Assembly (NCBI GenBank): GCA_020055645.1 | Contig: CM034546.1 | Location: forward strand, 83,886,001 to 83,950,000 | Source of the DNA: Tomocerus qinae | Taxonomy: Eukaryota; Arthropoda; Collembola; Entomobryomorpha; Tomoceridae | Length of the DNA: 64,000 nucleotides | Reading direction: 5' to 3' | Program-made: the position numbers and the translations under genes | Shown: positions 54,319 through 64,000 of the stretch, piece after piece | Numbering within the stretch: position 1 is the first letter of the stretch | Layout: each line of letters begins with the position of its first letter | Notes under the pieces: generated by a model | What the model was told of the DNA's origin: nothing | Seen by the model: the letters and a program-made list of their open reading frames with translations, nothing else | Database searches by the model: none

Positions 54319-54851
54319 TTGAGAGTGTTTATAGGTATTCAGATTCAGAGTCATGTAAATCTTAGTCGTTTGGCTCATTTCAAACCGCAATATTTTAAGT
54401 GTGACATGAGGAATAAAAAGCCTTTGAGAAGACATTTTCTGAATAATGTAGTGCTTACCGTATTTAAAGATCATAAAACATTCGTTGAAGACCAAACAGA
54501 AAGGAACGATGCTCGGCAAAATCGTTACCAAATCTATCTGTACTGAATTTCGTTGATGATGCAGCAATAATTGCAAAATCAAGATCTGCTGCTAAGGAAT
54601 TGTTTGCAATATCTGTTAATGGATTTACTTCATCAGGATATAAAAAAAGCCCTTCAAATTCAACAGTTATAGTTATTGAAAATGGCAATTTATCCGAAGA
54701 CAATCTTGCAATTAGTAATGATATTACAATAGGTGGATTGAAGAAAAACGAAGCAGTGAAATATTTGGATGTAACATATAACCCGAAACAAGTATTTGAC
54801 GAGAACAAGATTTTGAGCAAGATACAAACTTTGTCTAATAGACCCCAATAG
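54319..54851 (+). pseudogene. LINE reverse transcriptase relic in unit 2
   Basis: Identical in layout and frameshift position to the unit-1 copy at 46614-47146 (FVDDAAIIAKS box near 54547). Confidence 0.65.
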
Positions 54852-55257
54852 TCAAGTTTAGAGTGCGCATTGTCGCATTGCTTTTTGAGGGACAACTTAT
54901 ATTTACCTATATTGTTTATCCAAAAAGTTTTAGTGTAGAATTTAAAGAATTTACACTCTAAAAAAATTTCAGTCAAATTTGAGTAAACTGAACTCAACAA
55001 CTGATTAAAAAATGCGCCGACTGACATACTGAGTTCATTTTACTCAACCAGATGTGTAAAATTAACTCAACATTGAAGTTTTAATCAATGTTGAGTAAAA
55101 ATGTGCAAAAAGTATAACCCTAGCCGAGTACCGAAGTTCTGCTCCTTCGCTAAGCTATTAGCAAACTTTACCACATACCTACATTTACCTGTTAACCAAA
55201 CGGAAGGAATAGCATCTAGTTATTCCTAATATGCATGTACTCAATATGTTCAGTAGT

Positions 55258-55729
55258 TGTGTCCGGGGGAATCTAAGAATGAGACTAGCGTGGGAAATAA
55301 TTTAAATCTCAAGCCGGGAACGCTAGAGAAGCCAACGGCGGTTGGCGAGAAGAAAGAGAGAGGCAGTGGCAAACAAGAAGCCGTCCCGTAAGGTCGTACG
55401 AGAACGATAGCAGAAGCGTGTTGAGCGGAACCACGAGGCTCGAAGAAAATAGTGGATTATAGTTCATTTTCCATTTTGCAATTTATTTTGTGTGAATATT
55501 TGTAATTTGATTTGAACTTTGTGTGTTAATAAATAGTTAGAAATAACTGATTTTTGTAGTTAGTGAAACTACACATTATTGAGCAGGGCATAGGTTGTCA
55601 GTGGCTCATGATCAGTGTGATCAACGATTAGAGTTGAGTTGAGTTATATTTTAGTAAGTCCACTTAGCTACGTAGTTCTAGGTGTATTTCGGCATAGAAT
55701 TAGGTAGAGTGAAGTTGGCCAAAAATACA
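55258..55729 (+). repeat. BEL-2 5' LTR, unit 2 (472 bp)
   Basis: Full-length, same ends as in unit 1. It differs from the unit-1 5' LTR at AACTGATTTT against AACCGATTTT. The tRNA-Phe primer-binding site follows at 55730. Confidence 0.85.
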
Positions 55730-55826
55730 TGGTGCCGAAACCCGGGAGCAATCAGTGACTTTTGATTCAAAAAGTGAAAATTGAGTTTTTTGACTGTTGA
55801 CTATCAATTGTGTGTGATATTCAGCC

Positions 55827-58800
55827 ATGGCTACTGGAAGAAGTGATGCTGTTAGGCAGAGCCGAAGACGTGCTGGACAGTTACCGGAGTTTGGCATGCT
55901 AGAAGGAGGTCGCCGACAGAGAACAGAGGATTTGGAGCAGCCAGCACAAGGCGTGGCAGTTAATACTCCGGTCAACGGTGGTCGACGTAATACCCCTCAA
56001 GAGCAGGAAGTGTCAAAACGGGAAGTGGTTCATCGACGACGACGACTACTAGCAAATCTTCACGAAGAATCCTTGAAGCCGAGTTACAGACGGAGGAGGA
56101 GCTTCTTCGATTGGAGGAGGAGATGCTTGCGCGACGTAAGAAAATCGTAGAGAAAAGACTCGCCCTGCAGAGAGCCCGTATCGAAGGTGAAGAAAAGGAT
56201 AGTCAAGAGCTGAGCTCAGAGGAAGACTATCAGACAGTTGACGTTGGCGGGGAGGAAGACGAAGAGGGCTCTAGAGTGGAGAATTGGGTCAATGAACAAG
56301 AGAACCCCCCTCTAGGTGATCCGAATCCAGTGGCCACCATAGCACCAGTGGAAGGAGGTAATGTAGCCATAGATATGATGGTACAAGCAATAAGTGCACT
56401 TACCGATCTCCAAGTGAAGAATAGTCAAGGAGCTGACTTTAAAAGTTTTGTGACGCGACAATCTGTGGAAAAGGATCTACCCGTGTTTTCTGGGGCAGCT
56501 GAGGAATGGCCGTCATTCATTGAAGAATACACGAGTACGACCGAATTATGTAAGTTTACAGATTCTGAAAATTTACGACGATTAAGAAAATGCCTTAAGG
56601 GTAAGGCGAAGGAGGCAGTTGTGTCAATGATGACACTGCCAGCTAACGTACCAAGAGTGATTGAGGCTCTAAAGATGAACTTTGGACAACCTCGACTAAT
56701 AGTGCAGTCACTAGTGACTAAAGTGAAAAGTTTGCCAACCTTGAGAGATGACCGACCTCAGTTGACTATAGACATGGCCAATGCGGTTCGGAATTTGGTG
56801 GCTACGATGGTGAGTGTGGGGAATTTAGGCCATATGTCTAATCCTCAATTAATGGATGAATTAGCTGTAAAGTTGCCGGCATCGATGAGAGGCAGTTGGG
56901 CACGAGCAGCAATTGAGAAAAAGTCAGATGTGAGTTTGTCTGATTTTTCAACATGGTTAGATCAGAGGGCGGAAGAGGCCAACCTCTATCGAAATATTAC
57001 CACTGAGAAGCAAGAACCAACTCGAGACGATGGGCAGAAGAGCCAGAAAAGAAATCGGAGGAAAGGAGTCTTTGCAACCAGTGATGAGAAAAGTGAAACC
57101 AGTGACGATGGACCTTGTTTGTGTTGTGATAAAAATCACATCCTCAAAAAGTGTCGAGAGTTCATCAAAATGCGCGTGAAAGATAGATTGGCTTTAGCCA
57201 AGAACAAGAGGCTTTGTTTCAAGTGCCTAAAGTCTGGTCACAGGTCTGATCAGTGTGATGATGATGAAAGTTGTGGCAAGGACGGATGTCAGAAGCCACA
57301 CAGCCGATATCTGCATTTGGTGAAGAAGCCAGTTGCAGAAAAGTCAAAGCCCGATGCTGAAAAATCCGAAGAGATTTCAGAGGCAGTCTGCATTAGTCAC
57401 CTTCTAGGTGAAACTGTGTTACTGTGTGTGTTACCTGTAACTCTGCGTGGGCCGAAAGGAAAAATTAAAACATTTGCCATGTTGGACACCGCATCAACAG
57501 TGACAATGATTTCCGAGGAGGCGGCCACGGCGCTCAAATTAGATGGCCCGAAGACGGAGCTAAATCTAAATTGGATGGATTCTACTACCAGAAGAGAGAG
57601 GGACGTAATGAACGTGTCTGTAGAAATTTCTGGTGTCGACGAAGAAATGAAATACATAATGAAAAATGTAAAAGTGAAAAAGGATTTGAAGCTGCGTGTT
57701 CAATCCCTGGATATGAAAAAGTTGAGTCAGAAATGGAAGCATTTGTGTGATGTCAACGTTGAGTCTTTCCGAAATGCAAGGCCGCATATTTTAATTGGAC
57801 AAGACAACAATCAATTTCTGAGATTGTACGAGACCGTTGAAGGCCCGCCTAACGCTCCTTGTGCTTCGAGAACCAAATTAGGCTGGGTAGTGCACGGGAC
57901 TGATTCAAATTTATGTGGAAATAAATCTGAAGACTTTGTTAGTCACATTTCCCATCGAGAGAAAAAAGGCGAAGCTTTGCATGGACTAGTGAAGGAGTTT
58001 TTTAAAACTGAAACCTTCGGTGTAAACCTGAAAGCAGAGAAGCCGCGGTCGAAGGAGGACATACGAGCTCGTCGTATTATAGATGAAAATGTTGTTCGTG
58101 TGGATGACCGTTGGGAGACTGCCCTGTTGTGGAGAAGAGATGATGTGAAACTTCCTGAGAGCAAATTAGCTGCTGAACAGATGGATCGTGACAAGCAATT
58201 CGCCGACGAATATTGTCAAAAATTGATCGATTATGAAGCAAAGGGGTACACGAGAAGACTGTCAAAGGAGGAAGCGGATATTCAGACGAATAAGACGTGG
58301 TACTTGCCTCACTTTGGAGTCACTAACCCCAACAAACCAGGAAAGCTCCGGCTGGTTTTCGACGCTGCGGCCAAGAGTAACGGAGTGAGCCTGAATGATG
58401 AATTGTTGACCGGACCGGATATGCTATGCTCACTGGTGGGAGTCCTTCTGAAGTTCAGGGAACGAAGAATTGGATTTTCGGGTGACATAGCTGAAATGTT
58501 CCATCAGGTGAGAGTGAAAACTGAAGATAGAAAAGCCCAGCGATTTCTCTGGCGAGGAAAAGATCGTGGTCGACCTCCAGACACCTGGGAGATGAACGTG
58601 ATGACGTTTGGTGCCGCCTGCTCACCAACGCTAGCCCAAGCTGTCAAGAACAAAAATGCTGAAGAGTTTCGAGCTGAGTTTCCTGGTGCAGTCGACGCAA
58701 TAGTCAGTCAACACTACGTTGATGACTATCTGGATAGTGTGGATAGTGAGGAGCAAGCTATTCAAAAAATCCGTGATGTGACAGAGGTCCACAGGAGAGG

Positions 58801-59053
58801 AGGATTCAAGATTACTAAGTGGATTAGTAATTCTAAGAAAGTACTTGAAGAAATCGTAGCGAAGGAAGAATTGGGAAGCAGCCGTCTGGAGGAAGTCAAG
58901 AATCTTGATATGGAATCAGATTTCAAAATTGAACGTGTCCTAGGCCTGCGTTGGAACCCTAATTCTGATGTTTTCGAATTTGCTACTAATTTTGCAAAAG
59001 TTGACAAGACTATTGTTACGGGAAGTAGATACCTACAAAGAGGGAAATGCTGA
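55827..59053 (+). pseudogene. gag-pol: BEL-2 gag-protease-RT, unit 2, one early frameshift
   Basis: Same protein as 48122-51349. One C is missing in a C run near 55992 (ACCCCTCAAG against ACCCCCTCAAG), which breaks the frame after about 56 residues. From 56111 a 980-residue frame runs to the same end as in unit 1. One Asp-to-Gly change is seen near 57968 (KKGEALHG). Zinc knuckles, DTAS protease motif and YVDD are intact. Confidence 0.92.
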
Positions 59054-60684
59054 AACTCGTTATGTCAATCTTCGACCCGGTTGGATTTCTGTGTCCTTTC
59101 ATTATGCGGGCGAAGATACTATTGCAAGAAGTTTGGCGAGCCGGAATTGGTTGGGATGACCAATTAACCGAAGACTTGAACGAGAAGTGGCAGTCGTGGA
59201 TCAAGGATTTTCAGGACATATGTTATGTGAAGATTCCACGATGCTACAGCAAACGAATAGAGAAAGCACAGTCAGTTCAGTTGCACGTTTTTTGTGATGC
59301 TTCGTCACAAGCCTTTGCTGCTGTCGCTTACCTGAGGATTGATGTCGGAGGAGCCGTAGAAGTTGTAATCTGCGCGGCAAAATCTGGAGTGGCACCCCTG
59401 AAGCCAATTTCCATCCCAAGGTTGGAGTTGCAAGCTGCCGTGATGGGGACGAGACTGGCCACAACATTAAAAGAAGAACATCGAATGAAATTCGATTGTG
59501 TGCATTTTTGGAGCGACTCTCGGACTGTTCTATGCTGGATCCGTTCTGACGCTCGCAAATATAAACCATTCGTCAGTCATAGGATTGGAGAGATCCTGGA
59601 GACTTCGGAAGTGAACGAATGGCATTGGGTCCCTACTGGTGAAAATGTTGCGGATGAGGCGACGAGGGACTCTATGGAAAATGATCTGACTGAGAGAAGT
59701 CGTTGGATCAACGGGCCACAATTTCTGCTCGAACCTGAATGTGAGTGGCCAAGGGAAAAGGAGATATCTCTTCAGACGGGGGGAGTCTCAGAAGAAATAA
59801 AATCGACGGAGTACGTACTTGCAGCTGACCATGAAGATTGGATCTCCTGGTATCTGGCAAAGTACTCTACCTGGACTGGACTTGTGAGAGTGACAGCTTG
59901 GGTCCTTCGCTTCAAGAGCAATTGTAAATCGAAGAAGTCGGAGAGGATGCTGAGAAAGTCACTATTGCCGTCTGAATGTGAAGCAGCAGAGATTGTTCTG
60001 ACGAGGATTTCTCAGTGGCAATCGTTTGCTACTGAAATCAGACATTTGCTTAAAGGGAAGCCGATACCAAAAGAGAGTCGGCTAAATACTTTCAAGATTT
60101 TTCTGGACGACAATCAAGTATTGAGACTTAGTGGAATGACTGTCAAATCTCCAGAATTATCATTTGACACGAGGCAGCCAATTGTGTTGGACCCGAAGAA
60201 TATCTGCACCCGGCTGATAATTCAAGATTGTCATGTTCGAGCGAGACACCATGGCCAGGAAGCTGTAGTTAACCAATTACAGCAGACGTATTGGATCCTG
60301 AATGTCAGGACTGCAGTGAAGAGTTCCTGGAATAACTGTCAAGAGTGTAAGATATCAAGAGCTATCCCAAGAAATCCTGAGATGGGGGATTTACCTGAAA
60401 TTCGAGTAACGAGAGCTGAAAGACCCTTTTCAGTGACGGGCGTCGACTACTTCGGGCCCATGGAAGTCACTATTGGGCGAAGACGAGAAAAGAGGTATGG
60501 TGTGCTATTCACGTGCCTTGCTACCAGAGCAGTGCACCTGGAATTAGTTAATTCCCTCTCTACCGACTCATGTATCATGGCGATTCGGAGGATGATCGGG
60601 AGGAGAGGAAACCCAACCAAGATGTATTCCGACAACGGAACGAATTTTCGAGGAGCAGATGCGGTACTTCGAAAATCAATTTAG
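59047..60684 (+). CDS. pol: BEL-2 RNase H and integrase N-terminal part, intact here (545 aa), unit 2
   Basis: This frame is uninterrupted, unlike unit 1. SIFDPVGFLCPFIMRAKILL; RNase H with HVFCDASSQAFAAVAYL, SIPRLELQAAVMG, HFWSDSRTVLCWI and NVADEATR (the four acidic catalytic positions); integrase HHCC-type region RARHHGQEAV and NNCQECK; core GVDYFGPM (first Asp) and YSDNGTNFRGADA (second Asp). It stops at the shared TAG (60682). Confidence 0.92.
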   Translation: MLKLVMSIFDPVGFLCPFIMRAKILLQEVWRAGIGWDDQLTEDLNEKWQSWIKDFQDICYVKIPRCYSKRIEKAQSVQLHVFCDASSQAFAAVAYLRIDVGGAVEVVICAAKSGVAPLKPISIPRLELQAAVMGTRLATTLKEEHRMKFDCVHFWSDSRTVLCWIRSDARKYKPFVSHRIGEILETSEVNEWHWVPTGENVADEATRDSMENDLTERSRWINGPQFLLEPECEWPREKEISLQTGGVSEEIKSTEYVLAADHEDWISWYLAKYSTWTGLVRVTAWVLRFKSNCKSKKSERMLRKSLLPSECEAAEIVLTRISQWQSFATEIRHLLKGKPIPKESRLNTFKIFLDDNQVLRLSGMTVKSPELSFDTRQPIVLDPKNICTRLIIQDCHVRARHHGQEAVVNQLQQTYWILNVRTAVKSSWNNCQECKISRAIPRNPEMGDLPEIRVTRAERPFSVTGVDYFGPMEVTIGRRREKRYGVLFTCLATRAVHLELVNSLSTDSCIMAIRRMIGRRGNPTKMYSDNGTNFRGADAVLRKSI

Positions 60685-60687
60685 GAA

Positions 60688-61489
60688 TTGGACGAAAAGA
60701 CGATCATGGAAGATCTGATTCCCCGTGGAATAGAGTGGCATTTCATTGCACCCTCTTCCCCATTTATGGGAGGGGCGTGGGAGCGGCTAGTGAAGTCAGT
60801 GAAGATCGCCCTAAAAGCTACGTTGAAGGAACGTGCCCCGAAGGAGGAGACCCTTCAAACTCTTTTAATTGAAGCTGAGAGTGTCGTGAACAGCCGTCCA
60901 CTGACACACGTATCAATAGACCCGGATGATGAACCGGCCCTGACGCCCTACAATTTTCTGATTGGGACGTCTACCATAGCAGCAGCCCCAGGAATGTTTT
61001 CGGATGACGAATTTTATCTCCGTAAACAATGGAGAGTTGCTCAGAGACTAGCGGATATGTTTTGGCGGCGCTGGATTGCTGAATATTTGCCGTCATTAAC
61101 TCGGAGGAAAAAATGGCATCGGACTACAGATCCAGTTGAAAGTTGGGGATCTGGTGATTATCGCGGATGGGAACCTGGAAAGAGGATTCTGGCCCAGAGG
61201 GAAGATTGTCGCCACCTACCCAGGAAAGGACTGTGTCGTACGAGTGGTGGATGTCAAGACCAGCACCGGAATACTTCGGAGACCCGTTGGCAAGTTATGC
61301 GTTTTGGATATCGCTAGGAGAGTGGACAAAACCAGTTCTGCCACTGGGGGGAGTATGTGTCCGGGGGAATCTAAGAATGAGACTAGCGTGGGAAATAATT
61401 TAAATCTCAAGCCGGGAACGCTAGAGAAGCCAACGGCGGTTGGCGAGAAGAAAGAGAGAGGCAGTGGCAAACAAGAAGCCGTCCCGTAA
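60688..61489 (+). pseudogene. pol: BEL-2 integrase C-terminal part and DUF5641, unit 2
   Basis: After the TAG the same frame continues with IPRGIEWHFIAPSSPFMGG and AWERLVKSV (catalytic Glu), then NSRPLTHVSIDPDDEPALTP and FWRRWIAEYLPSL. A frame change near 61135 leads to the DUF5641 strand KVGDLVIIADGNLERG and RPVGKLCVLDI. The lesions are the same as in unit 1. Confidence 0.9.
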
Positions 61490-61684
61490 GGTCGTACGAG
61501 AACGATAGCAGAAGCGTGTTGAGCGGAACCACGAGGCTCGAAGAAAATAGTGGATTATAGTTCATTTTCCATTTTGCAATTTATTTTGTGTGAATATTTG
61601 TAATTTGATTTGAACTTTGTGTGTTAATAAATAGTTAGAAATAACTGATTTTTTGTAGTTAGTGAAACTACACATTATTGAGCA
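61356..61684 (+). repeat. BEL-2 3' LTR, unit 2, truncated (329 bp)
   Basis: Same truncated end GAGCA as in unit 1, with one extra T in a T run. Joined to unit 3. Confidence 0.88.
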
Positions 61685-62026
61685 CTATTTTTGTTTACTA
61701 CATTTCATTACAACAGCCATAATTGAATACACACATCAATATAGGTATCTAATTTTACGACGATACGAACAAGTTGTATTGACATATGTATTTATTAATT
61801 AAATAAACATGCTAGAACTAGTAATTAATAAACGGAACTTTGACTGTTCATGCTAGTCGATACAATTTAACCATACTTGGAAGCATAACACGATCTACGA
61901 TCTAAACAGAATTGCTAATTGTATTGCATTACATGTATGAGCTGGTGGTTTGTGCTAACCGTAGCCGTAGCTACGCACTGTGCCATTCATGATTGTTCGT
62001 ATTTTCTTGTTGTAAAATAGGGTACA

Positions 62027-62559
62027 TTGAGAGTGTTTATAGGTATTCAGATTCAGAGTCATGTAAATCTTAGTCGTTTGGCTCATTTCAAACCGCAATA
62101 TTTTAAGTGTGACATGAGGAATAAAAAGCCTTTGAGAAGACATTTTCTGAATAATGTAGTGCTTACCGTATTTAAAGATCATAAAACATTCGTTGAAGAC
62201 CAAACAGAAAGGAACGATGCTCGGCAAAATCGTTACCAAATCTATCTGTACTGAATTTCGTTGATGATGCAGCAATAATTGCAAAATCAAGATCTGCTGC
62301 TAAGGAATTGTTTGCAATATCTGTTAATGGATTTACTTCATCAGGATATAAAAAAAGCCCTTCAAATTCAACAGTTATAGTTATTGAAAATGGCAATTTA
62401 TCCGAAGACAATCTTGCAATTAGTAATGATATTACAATAGGTGGATTGAAGAAAAACGAAGCAGTGAAATATTTGGATGTAACATATAACCCGAAACAAG
62501 TATTTGACGAGAACAAGATTTTGAGCAAGATACAAACTTTGTCTAATAGACCCCAATAG
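62027..62559 (+). pseudogene. LINE reverse transcriptase relic in unit 3
   Basis: Same layout as 46614-47146, including the frameshift before the FVDD box. Confidence 0.65.
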
Positions 62560-62965
62560 TCAAGTTTAGAGTGCGCATTGTCGCATTGCTTTTTGAGGGA
62601 CAACTTATATTTACCTATATTGTTTATCCAAAAAGTTTTAGTGTAGAATTTAAAGAATTTACACTCTAAAAAAATTTCAGTCAAATTTGAGTAAACTGAA
62701 CTCAACAACTGATTAAAAAATGCGCCGACTGACATACTGAGTTCATTTTACTCAACCAGATGTGTAAAATTAACTCAACATTGAAGTTTTAATCAATGTT
62801 GAGTAAAAATGTGCAAAAAGTATAACCCTAGCCGAGTACCGAAGTTCTGCTCCTTCGCTAAGCTATTAGCAAACTTTACCACATACCTACATTTACCTGT
62901 TAACCAAACGGAAGGAATAGCATCTAGTTATTCCTAATATGCATGTACTCAATATGTTCAGTAGT

Positions 62966-63293
62966 TGTGTCCGGGGGAATCTAAGAATGAGACTAGCGTG
63001 GGAAATAATTTAAATCTCAAGCCGGGAACGCTAGAGAAGCCAACGGCGGTTGGCGAGAAGAAAGAGAGAGGCAGTGGCAAACAAGAAGCCGTCCCGTAAG
63101 GTCGTACGAGAACGATAGCAGAAGCGTGTTGAGCGGAACCACGAGGCTCGAAGAAAATAGTGGATTATAGTTCATTTTCCATTTTGCAATTTATTTTGTG
63201 TGAATATTTGTAATTTGATTTGAACTTTGTGTGTTAATAAATAGTTAGAAATAACTGATTTTTGTAGTTAGTGAAACTACACATTATTGAGCA
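62966..63293 (+). repeat. BEL-2 solo LTR, unit 3
   Basis: Starts TGTGTCCGGGGG and ends at the truncation point GAGCA. No internal BEL sequence. Confidence 0.9.
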
Positions 63294-64000
63294 CTATTTT
63301 TGTTTACTACATTTCATTACAACAGCCATAATTGAATACACACATCAATATAGGTATCTAATTTTACGACGATACGAACAAGTTGTATTGACATATGTAT
63401 TTATTAATTAAATAAACATGCTAGAACTAGTAATTAATAAACGGAACTTTGACTGTTCATGCTAGTCGATACAATTTAACCATACTTGGAAGCATAACAC
63501 GATCTACGATCTAAACAGAATTGCTAATTGTATTGCATTACATGTATGAGCTGGTGGTTTGTGCTAACCGTAGCCGTAGCTACGCACTGTGCCATTCATG
63601 ATTGTTCGTATTTTCTTGTTGTAAAATAGGGTACATTGAGAGCGTTTATAGGTATTCAGATTCAGAGTCATGTAAATCTTAGTCGTTTGGCTCATTTCAA
63701 ACCGCAATATTTTAAGTGTGACATGAGGAATAAAAAGCCTTTGAGAAGACATTTTCTGAATAATGTAGTGCTTACCGTATTTAAAGATCATAAAACATTC
63801 GTTGAAGACCAAACAGAAAGGAACGATGCTCGGCAAAATCGTTACCAAATCTATCTGTACTGAATTTCGTTGATGATGCAGCAATAATTGCAAAATCAAG
63901 ATCTGCTGCTAAGGAATTGTTTGCAATATCTGTTAATGGATTTACTTCATCAGGATATAAAAAAAGCCCTTCAAATTCAACAGTTATAGTTATTGAAAAT
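63294..64000. repeat. Tandem duplication unit 4, start only (runs off the window)
   Basis: Repeats 53977 onward. It includes the LINE relic (63636 to the edge) with a T-to-C change at GAGAGCGTTTATAGG. Whether a BEL copy follows is not visible. Confidence 0.9.

Larger units (their letters stand above)
53977..61684. repeat. Tandem duplication unit 2 (7.7 kb, full BEL-2)
   Basis: Same order as unit 1 without the 2.3-kb minisatellite block: 104 bp of flank, LINE relic (54319-54851), 5' LTR, gag-pol, truncated 3' LTR. Differences from unit 1 are a handful of single-base changes and indels in homopolymers. Confidence 0.9.
61685..63293. repeat. Tandem duplication unit 3 (1609 bp, solo LTR)
   Basis: 104 bp of flank, LINE relic (62027-62559), then only a 328-bp LTR (62966-63293) with the truncated 3'-LTR end. 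It is the expected product of recombination between the 5' LTR and the truncated 3' LTR of a full unit. Confidence 0.9.

Overview
The window reads as nuclear DNA of an invertebrate, most likely an arthropod. It is AT-rich and intron/repeat-like, with no bacterial operon structure. Nearly everything recognisable is eukaryotic mobile DNA: BEL/Pao and Ty3/gypsy LTR elements, CR1/jockey-like LINEs, hAT, Mutator-like and Tc1/mariner-like DNA elements, and Helitron-like elements with minisatellite cores. A decayed mitochondrial insert (trnT-like plus nad6 pieces) keeps the motif T-[AGA]-LASNE. It reads correctly only if AGA means Ser, as in the invertebrate mitochondrial code, and its trnT-(trnP-sized gap)-nad6 order is that of arthropod mitochondria. 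The species cannot be named from the sequence.

Layout, 1-27 kb. Fragments of one unnamed DDE-transposase-like family lie at 47-340 and 8051-8690 (minus). A possible host exon with a weak p53-DNA-binding-domain resemblance is at 343-646. From 1.3 to 4.7 kb there are a Tc1/mariner-type MITE, a 42-bp satellite, palindromes and a Helitron-like element. At 4.7-6.9 kb a dead Ty3/gypsy pol is split by a LINE, followed by Mutator-like transposase remnants. Two candidate host exons (9102-9309 and 15681-16016) encode matching transmembrane-loop-transmembrane segments and look paralogous. A near-perfect 1-kb palindrome (16142-17152) and an older 3.2-kb inverted duplication (17208-20420) follow, then the mitochondrial insert, then a second Helitron-like element nested in the first family (21.8-24.6 kb).

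Layout, 27-44 kb. This part can be read as insertion layers. A minisatellite took hAT-A (8-bp target duplication AAACCAAC). hAT-B (CTTGAAAC) landed inside that target duplication. hAT-B then took a 6.6-kb BEL element and a short SINE-like insert with a 13-bp duplication. Two more hAT elements at 37.4 and 39.2 kb also have perfect 8-bp duplications, and the second contains a 5'-truncated LINE.

Layout, 44-64 kb. A locus with a decayed LINE fragment and a second BEL/Pao element (tRNA-Phe primer site) has been tandemly duplicated at least four times. The repeat junction lies inside the 3' LTR. Unit 1 alone carries 2.3 kb of minisatellites, unit 2 has a full BEL element, unit 3 has only a solo LTR, and unit 4 runs off the window. 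The two BEL copies are almost identical but carry different frameshifts on top of three shared lesions.

No complete functional host gene is visible. The most interesting content is the insertion stratigraphy, the minisatellite-cored Helitron-like family, the BEL-bearing tandem duplication, the nad6 insert, and the paired transmembrane exons.
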